Assembly: GCA_965223085.1 (NCBI GenBank)
Contig: OZ244981.1
Span: forward strand, 3,410,001 to 3,474,000
DNA: 64,000 nucleotides
Direction: 5' to 3'
Source: CBDCVO01 sp965223085
Lineage (GTDB): Bacteria; Pseudomonadota; Gammaproteobacteria; Ga0077536
How positions within the stretch are numbered: the first letter of the stretch is position 1; each line of letters starts with the position of its first letter. Below the pieces are notes generated by a model that was not told where the DNA came from, did no database searches, and saw nothing but the letters and a program-made list of their open reading frames with translations. Positions 59,299 through 64,000 of this stretch are shown here, piece after piece. The translations under genes were made by a program, and so were the position numbers.

Positions 59299-60476
59299 GT
59301 GTTGCGCGGCATCCGTTGCGGGGCGCGACCGCTATCGTGGGCGCGGCCGACACCGAGGTTGGCGAGCTGCCAGGACGGGGCGCGGTGGATCTCTGCGTGG
59401 ACGCCGCATTGCGAGCGCTTGCCGATGCGGGCCTGCAAAAAACCGATATCGACGGCTTGATTACCTGCAATTCCATGACCACGCCCTATATGTATCACGC
59501 CGAGATGATCGCGGAATACTTGCGAATATTCCCACCATATTGCATTAGCGTCGGCGCAGGTGGTGGCACGACATTTTCGATTTTTCATCATGCCATGTCG
59601 GCAATCGTAAGCGGTATGGCGAAAACCATTCTGATTACGATGGCCGATAACATGCGTACGGGTCTTAGCAAGGACCAAGCGCTAGCGCAAATGGCGTCCG
59701 CTGGACACGCACAATTCGAAAGTCCCTACGGTCCGACAATTCCGGCGTTTTATGCCTTGATAGCAAATGCACACGCTGCCGAATACGGTACTCAACCAGA
59801 GCAATTTGCGGCGGTCGCAGTTAGCGCTCGCGCGCATGCGGTCAATAATCCCGCCGCACAAATGCGCGCCCCGATCACTATCGACGATGTCTTGAATTCC
59901 AAGTTAATCGCCGATCCCTTGCGACTACTAGATTGCTCCTTGGTCTCCGATGGCGGCGCCGCGGTGATCTTAACTGCGGCGGAACGCGCCAAAGATTTTC
60001 CCCATGAGCCCGTCTATGTGCTCGGCGCTGGCGAGGGCCACTCACATGAACATATCTCACAAGCGGTAAATATAACCACTTCGGCCGCGCGAGAGGCGGG
60101 TGAACGCGCCTATGCAATGGCGGGCGTGACGGCCAAGGACATCGATTTTGCTGGCATCTATGATTGCTTCACGCCCGTAGTGCTCGTAGAACTCGAAGAT
60201 TTGGGTTTTTGTGAAAAAGGCGCAGCGGGCGCCTTTGTCGCGCAAGGCGAAATCGGGCCGGGTGGATCGCTGCCGGTTAACACCCACGGTGGCTTGTTGT
60301 CACACTGCCATCCAGGAAATCCGGGCTCGATGTTCCACTTGACCGAAGCCGTTAAGCAATTACGTCACGAAGCCGAAGCGCGCCAACTGCCGCGCGCCGA
60401 GCTAGCGCTCGTGCACGCTCAGGGTGGCATCATGTCGAGCCATTGCACACTAATTTTGGGCAGAGAACAAAGTTGA
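59295..60476 (+). CDS. Thiolase-fold protein lacking the nucleophilic Cys (Ltp2-like retro-aldolase)
   Basis: 393 residues of SCP2-thiolase type. Where thiolases carry the acyl-accepting Cys this protein reads YCISVGAGGGTTFSIFHHAM, with Gly/Thr in its place. The C-terminal thiolase Cys-Gly block is replaced by AQGGIMSSHCTLIL. IYDCFTPVVLVELEDLGFCE holds the Tyr-Asp-x-Phe-Thr-Pro motif seen in Ltp2-type aldolases, and LPVNTHGGLLSHCHPG is conserved. The pattern fits the Ltp2 class, which cleaves beta-hydroxy acyl-CoAs by retro-aldol chemistry in complex with a DUF35 domain. A DUF35 protein is encoded immediately downstream (TTGA overlap) and MaoC hydratases upstream. Aldolase rather than thiolase activity is an inference. 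GTG start. Confidence 0.83.
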   Translation: MSVARHPLRGATAIVGAADTEVGELPGRGAVDLCVDAALRALADAGLQKTDIDGLITCNSMTTPYMYHAEMIAEYLRIFPPYCISVGAGGGTTFSIFHHAMSAIVSGMAKTILITMADNMRTGLSKDQALAQMASAGHAQFESPYGPTIPAFYALIANAHAAEYGTQPEQFAAVAVSARAHAVNNPAAQMRAPITIDDVLNSKLIADPLRLLDCSLVSDGGAAVILTAAERAKDFPHEPVYVLGAGEGHSHEHISQAVNITTSAAREAGERAYAMAGVTAKDIDFAGIYDCFTPVVLVELEDLGFCEKGAAGAFVAQGEIGPGGSLPVNTHGGLLSHCHPGNPGSMFHLTEAVKQLRHEAEARQLPRAELALVHAQGGIMSSHCTLILGREQS

Positions 60477-60886
60477 CGATTGCACTCGACGGGCGAAATA
60501 TTCCGCAGCCCACGCCTGAGACAGCGCCGTTTTGGCACGCCTGCCGAGCGGGCGAACTACATCTGCAGCGGTGTACCGCATGCACACGTTTTCAATTTTA
60601 TCCGCGACGGCTCTGCAGCCACTGCGGTAATCAAGATTTGACCTGGGAGGCCGTCTCTGGGCGCGGCAAAATCAGAAGTTTTACCGTCGTTAGGCGCGCG
60701 CTCACGCCCGCTTATCGAGCCGAAGCGCCTTATGTCCTCGCGTTAATCGAATTGGATGAAGGACCGACCTTGATGAGCAATGTTATCGACTGCGACGTTG
60801 ACTCGGTACGGATCGGCCAAGCGGTTCACGTGTGTTTCGAGCGCTGGACGGATGAAATTACGGTGCCGAAGTTCAGCCCGGCCTAA
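60473..60886 (+). CDS. DUF35 zinc-ribbon OB-fold protein
   Basis: 137 residues. The N-terminal helix (IPQPTPETAPFWHACRAGEL) and rubredoxin-like zinc ribbon (HLQRCTACTRFQFYPRRLCS with a following HCG) precede an OB-fold (WEAVSGRGKIRSFTVVRRA, YVLALIELDEGPTLMSNVID, GQAVHVCFER). DUF35 proteins bind acyl-CoA and form complexes with thiolase-fold partners; in ChsH2-Ltp2 the domain is essential for retro-aldolase activity. TTG 60473 overlaps the upstream stop. It closes the five-gene unit and is followed by a palindromic repeat. Confidence 0.88.
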   Translation: MTIALDGRNIPQPTPETAPFWHACRAGELHLQRCTACTRFQFYPRRLCSHCGNQDLTWEAVSGRGKIRSFTVVRRALTPAYRAEAPYVLALIELDEGPTLMSNVIDCDVDSVRIGQAVHVCFERWTDEITVPKFSPA

Positions 60887-61027
60887 GAGCCGGTTGAAAA
60901 ACTACCGCGCAGGCTGTCTGCGGTGTCGCCTGCGCGTTCGCATCTCGCGTATCTATCTGCTATGTCTCGTTACTCACAGCGTAGCTCCTTGCAGCCGACC
61001 TTCCTCGTGACGTTTTTCAACACGCTC
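60887..61027. repeat. Palindromic MITE/REP-like repeat with internal hairpin
   Basis: GAGCCGGTTGAAAAAC at 60887-60902 is matched, inverted and with two mismatches, by 61012-61027. Inside, CGCGCAGGC (60906-60914) pairs with GCCTGCGCG (60928-60936), a 9-bp hairpin that may end transcription of the upstream five-gene unit. The repeat starts at the base after the DUF35 stop codon. No ORF. Confidence 0.55.
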
Positions 61028-61090
61028 TCGAACATTGCACGAGGGCCGCGGATGATGACGCAGGAAGGATTCGTCTGGGTGTCGGGCTGA

Positions 61091-61156
61091 GTCTGAAGCG
61101 TAGCTACAGCTACGCTTCAGACATGGCATCAAAACCGTTTCGAGCGGTTTTGATGC
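61091..61156. terminator. Two hairpins between convergent operons, candidate terminators
   Basis: 61091-61122 is a perfect inverted repeat of 15 bp per arm around a 2-bp centre (arm GTCTGAAGCGTAGCT). 61126-61156 has 12-bp arms (GCATCAAAACCG) around a 7-nt loop, with the A and T tracts inside the stem as in bidirectional terminators. They separate the five-gene unit from the TonB receptor gene, which ends at 61163. There is no separate long T-run. Confidence 0.55.
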
Positions 61157-61162
61157 TCGGGC

Positions 61163-63571
61163 TTAGAAATCGATGTTGAAGCCAATTTCGGCACCAAACC
61201 AGCGCGGTGCGCCGAAAGATGTCATGCGCCAAAGGTTGGCAACCGGTAAACTGCCGGTACGGTAACGTTCGTCGGTTAGATTCTTACCGAAGACGCGTAC
61301 AAAGTATCGCTCATTGGGATCGGTGAACGTGGTACTCCAGTTGACGAGGACTTTATCGTCGATTAACCCATCGGCGACATTAGTGCCTGGTGCCGCGGCC
61401 ACGTGAATATTCTCGTCTTCAAACGAGACGGTAAAATTATGCGCGAGTTTGCCCCAGTGACCGACTTGGTGGCGATACGTTGCCGATCCGTATGCCGTCC
61501 ACTCTGGTGCCCGTGTCACGTCGTTGTTGGTAAGATCGACAGCGGGCGTCGTGGGATCGAAATCGGTGTCGGCACGAAAAATTTCGTGCTCCACGTCTTG
61601 AAAACTAAAATTCCCAGTCACGGTTAGATTATCGGTAACCAGCGCGGTTGCTTCGAACTCGATCCCTTTAGCGCGGATCTCCGCGGCATTAAAAAACCGC
61701 GTTTCTTGAAACGCTCCTTGGACAGTAACAAGTTCTCGCTGCGCGTCTTCATAGGAAACATTAAAGGCAACCGCGTTAAGGCGTATGCGGTTATCCCACA
61801 AGTCCGTTTTAATACCGAATTCGATGCTCTCTGCAATTTCCGGATCGACAGGCGCGAGCGCCGCGGGCGGAATAACGGCACCGGGTACAAAAAACAGCGA
61901 CGTACCAGTCTGGTCGTTGTACGTGCCGCTCTTAAAGCTGCGCGAAATGGTCGCCCACGCGAATACATTTGGCGTTACAGCATAACTGCCAGTCACACGC
62001 CAGCTTGGTTCGGTCCAAGATTTACGATCACGATAGACATTGAAAGGGAACCGACCGAAATCTGCCCCGTTGACGATATCCCCAAGATCGTCAACGCCAT
62101 AGTTAGGATCAAAATTAGAGATGCCGTTCAGATATTGCAGGTATGTTTGCGGACGTCCCGCCCACTCTTTTTCTTCATAGGATACGCGTACACCGACACC
62201 AATAGTGAACTGATCGGTAAATTCAAACGTGGCATCGCCAAACATTGCATACGCGGTACCATCCACCGCATTACATAACAAAGATGGATTGTCGTTCTGC
62301 GTGTCGACCGTAAGATTCGGTAAACCCAGCGAGGACAGCGTCGGGTTGGGTGGTGCGGGAAAATAGTCTAGGAAACCTAAAAACTGGAGCACGCAAAACT
62401 CGGCATCATTCGTTTGATAAAAGCCGCCGGCGACGAAGTTAAATGGGCCGTGAAAATTCGATGTTACACGGATCTCTTGCTGTAAGGTTTCGCGTTCATC
62501 GGCGCGCACGGCGTCGAACAAAGACGCCGGTGTTTCTCCCGTATATGTGCTCGGCAAAAACGACTCCTGTTCGCGATAGCCCGTTACCGAATGGAATGTT
62601 AGGTTGTCGGTAAACTGCCAATCAAGGTTGAAATAATACCCGTCGACGTCGACTTGATGCCCTTTGCGCATTTTTAGGCCATCGTCACGATTGGAGATCG
62701 CCGCTTGTTCAAGCGGATCGCCGCGTGTTACGCCGCGAAACCCCAAACTGTGAAACACCGAGGCAGGATCGTTTTCCGCGACTACCGGTGGGGAGTCTTG
62801 ATCATCGCGAATAATTTCGTACTGAAATAGCGCTGAAACGGTCTCTGTTGGTTCCCATAGTGCCTTGAAGCGGCCCGCAAATACGTCATCACCACCGAGG
62901 TCGCGACCATCGCCTGCAAAAGTGTTGCCCAAGACATCCGTCGACGTTTTACCATTCTCGTAATAACCGTCACTGTTCTGATACAAACCGGCCGCTCGAA
63001 AAGCAAAATTGCCGGTCCCATAATTAGCGGCGAACCGTCCCTCGATGGTATCGAATTCGCCATACGTTAGACGACCTTCGACGCTGCGCTCATTGAGCTT
63101 GGGCTTTTTGGTGCGCACGATAACAGCGCCCGCAGTCGTATTTTTCCCAAACAAAGTGCCTTGAGGGCCACGCAACACCTCGATCGATTCAATATCGAAA
63201 GGCTCTAGAGCTTGGGTCTGCACGTGAGGCATAACAAAGTCGTCTACCGTGACACCGACGGGGGCTTCTTGATAGAGAATAATGGACGTTTGTCCGATCC
63301 CGCGCATCGCGAAGGAGGCCGCGTTAAATCCGGCGATATTACCTCCCACCAGGTTCGGTACGGCGGCGGCAACGTCGGTCAAGTCGTGCATGATCAGCGC
63401 ATCGATCTCGGCGCTCGTCAGTGCTGTGACTGAAATCGGCGTCGTTTGCACATCCGTCGTTGTACGGCGAGACGCAGTGACCAAAACTTCCTCAAGTTGA
63501 GCGGCGAGAGCGTTAGTCGATAGCACTGCGACAATCAACGCCGCAGATCCTAAACGAGTGCGTGTATTCAT
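61163..63571 (-). CDS. TonB-dependent receptor
   Basis: 802 residues, outer-membrane active transporter. Signal peptide ALIVAVLSTNALAAQ. The TonB-box-like LEEVLVTASRR is followed by the plug (SFAMRGIGQTS, VTVDDFVMPHVQTQAL, DIESIEVLRGPQGTLFGKNT, TAGAVIVRTKKP) and a long barrel ending APRWFGAEIGFNIDF with terminal Phe. The style (T-T-P-I-S-V-T-A-L-T, G-x-Q-G-T-L-F-G-K-N-T-x-G-G/A) is that of receptors abundant in oligotrophic gamma- and alphaproteobacteria that import polyketides, lignin-derived compounds, sterols or sugars as well as metal chelates. The adjacent catabolic unit suggests a hydrophobic organic ligand (inference). GGGGGG lies about 11 nt before the ATG. Confidence 0.93.
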   Translation of the reverse strand: MNTRTRLGSAALIVAVLSTNALAAQLEEVLVTASRRTTTDVQTTPISVTALTSAEIDALIMHDLTDVAAAVPNLVGGNIAGFNAASFAMRGIGQTSIILYQEAPVGVTVDDFVMPHVQTQALEPFDIESIEVLRGPQGTLFGKNTTAGAVIVRTKKPKLNERSVEGRLTYGEFDTIEGRFAANYGTGNFAFRAAGLYQNSDGYYENGKTSTDVLGNTFAGDGRDLGGDDVFAGRFKALWEPTETVSALFQYEIIRDDQDSPPVVAENDPASVFHSLGFRGVTRGDPLEQAAISNRDDGLKMRKGHQVDVDGYYFNLDWQFTDNLTFHSVTGYREQESFLPSTYTGETPASLFDAVRADERETLQQEIRVTSNFHGPFNFVAGGFYQTNDAEFCVLQFLGFLDYFPAPPNPTLSSLGLPNLTVDTQNDNPSLLCNAVDGTAYAMFGDATFEFTDQFTIGVGVRVSYEEKEWAGRPQTYLQYLNGISNFDPNYGVDDLGDIVNGADFGRFPFNVYRDRKSWTEPSWRVTGSYAVTPNVFAWATISRSFKSGTYNDQTGTSLFFVPGAVIPPAALAPVDPEIAESIEFGIKTDLWDNRIRLNAVAFNVSYEDAQRELVTVQGAFQETRFFNAAEIRAKGIEFEATALVTDNLTVTGNFSFQDVEHEIFRADTDFDPTTPAVDLTNNDVTRAPEWTAYGSATYRHQVGHWGKLAHNFTVSFEDENIHVAAAPGTNVADGLIDDKVLVNWSTTFTDPNERYFVRVFGKNLTDERYRTGSLPVANLWRMTSFGAPRWFGAEIGFNIDF

Positions 63572-64000
63572 CAGATCAAAATCCCCCCTAGAGCATGCGA
63601 ACTATCTTAATACTATTTCTTGTTATTGATACAGCATTCGATGCCCGTAAATGCGTCGAATTCGCGGCCTTTTCTGGTTGGGAGGACGTCGAAAACGCGC
63701 GCGCTAAATCCTGCTGTGCCGGCAAGCCTTGCAGAGCAAATTTCATCTTAAAGCGCGTGTGGTGCTTTGTTCACCCACCTAAATACCTAAGTTATGGCTC
63801 GCAACACGGTCGATATCTGCCAGAATAGCGATCTCATCGACCGTTGTTGCCGACGGTTTTTATTGTGCTCGAAATAATATTATTACATTAATTTTAAGTC
63901 AAAACTATCAATAGATTAAGTGATAAATTAAATCTAAAAAATAGGGTGTGAATAAGGGATAAGCGTGGCCTAGATTCGAGCATTTGAACAAAGCGGCACG
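63572..64000. other. 429-bp region upstream of the TonB receptor, partly very AT-rich
   Basis: A short plus-strand frame at 63595-63828 looks non-coding. 63868-63955 is strikingly AT-rich compared with the rest of the window. A small stem (ACCGT/ACGGT near 63840-63855) followed by TTTTTATT on the plus strand could end a transcript entering from the left. A promoter for the receptor is listed separately. Nothing else is recognised up to the right edge. Confidence 0.4.
63874..63902 (-). promoter_or_regulatory. Candidate sigma70 promoter for the TonB receptor
   Basis: On the minus strand TTGACT (63902-63897) and TATTAT (63879-63874) are 17 bp apart within the AT-rich block; each matches consensus at five of six positions. 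It would give a leader of about 295 nt before the receptor ATG, long enough to hold regulatory structure. Confidence 0.5.

Noticed and set aside
63595..63828. 77-codon plus-strand frame upstream of the TonB receptor
   Set aside because: No Shine-Dalgarno, no family features; it overlaps what should be the receptor leader.
1..64000. CRISPR arrays, rRNA genes, complete insertion sequences or prophage genes
   Set aside because: None seen on either strand: no regularly spaced direct repeats, transposase, integrase or phage structural genes.

Overview
The window comes from a free-living gammaproteobacterium of moderately high GC. The lineage is inferred from the gene neighbourhoods: the rnr-rlmB-rpsF-rpsR-rplI-dnaB-alr-radA block, the sdhCDAB-sdhE-ygfZ order, ubiG with gph, ypjD beside ffh, and the two-subunit isopropylmalate isomerase leuCD. 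I cannot place it below class from sequence alone. No CRISPR array, rRNA operon or complete insertion sequence is visible; one tRNA is present.

Layout. 1-3680 (minus strand) is a cobalamin-riboswitch unit: promoter, riboswitch, a BtuB-like TonB receptor broken by one frameshift, and two secreted proteins (one with a C-terminal sorting-like tail, one DUF4465-like and cut by the window edge). 3753-5387 holds an Fpg/Nei glycosylase and a GST-fold protein. 5606-11167 is a tight operon with an amino-acid adenylating enzyme, an acyl-CoA-dehydrogenase-like flavoprotein, an MBOAT-SGNH fusion and a carrier protein, followed by a methyltransferase remnant. It looks like a Dlt-type export and O-acylation machine with an added dehydrogenase, and is the best candidate here for an undescribed system. 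11539-21099 is tRNA-Leu and the conserved translation, replication and repair block, interrupted by a 163-bp MITE-like element. 21091-31336 is housekeeping: CorB-like, YpjD, Ffh, MaeB, a ketosynthase and Ppc. 31398-39744 holds DsbB (with a second MITE-like element against its start), the succinate dehydrogenase operon with its assembly factors, YgfX, Gph and UbiG.

39798-45535 is a two-gene signalling module: a 1597-residue membrane Ser/Thr kinase with a formylglycine-generating-enzyme-like tail, and a cyclase-FHA protein whose second metal-binding Asp is replaced by Asn. 45955-49885 carries small orphans, leuCD and a YgjP-type metallopeptidase. 49941-63571 is catabolic in character: an IorAB-type molybdenum hydroxylase with a cupin and an acyl-CoA dehydrogenase, an MFS carrier, an acyl-CoA ligase, two MaoC-fold hydratase-like proteins, a thiolase-fold protein lacking the nucleophilic Cys beside a DUF35 protein (the arrangement of steroid side-chain retro-aldolases), and a large TonB receptor. 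Together these suggest uptake, CoA activation, hydration and retro-aldol cleavage of a hydrophobic carboxylate whose identity the sequence does not reveal.

Start codons were chosen from Shine-Dalgarno position, overlap with the upstream gene and family N-termini. Several genes begin with GTG or TTG. Functional calls rest on motif recognition by eye; no database search was possible.
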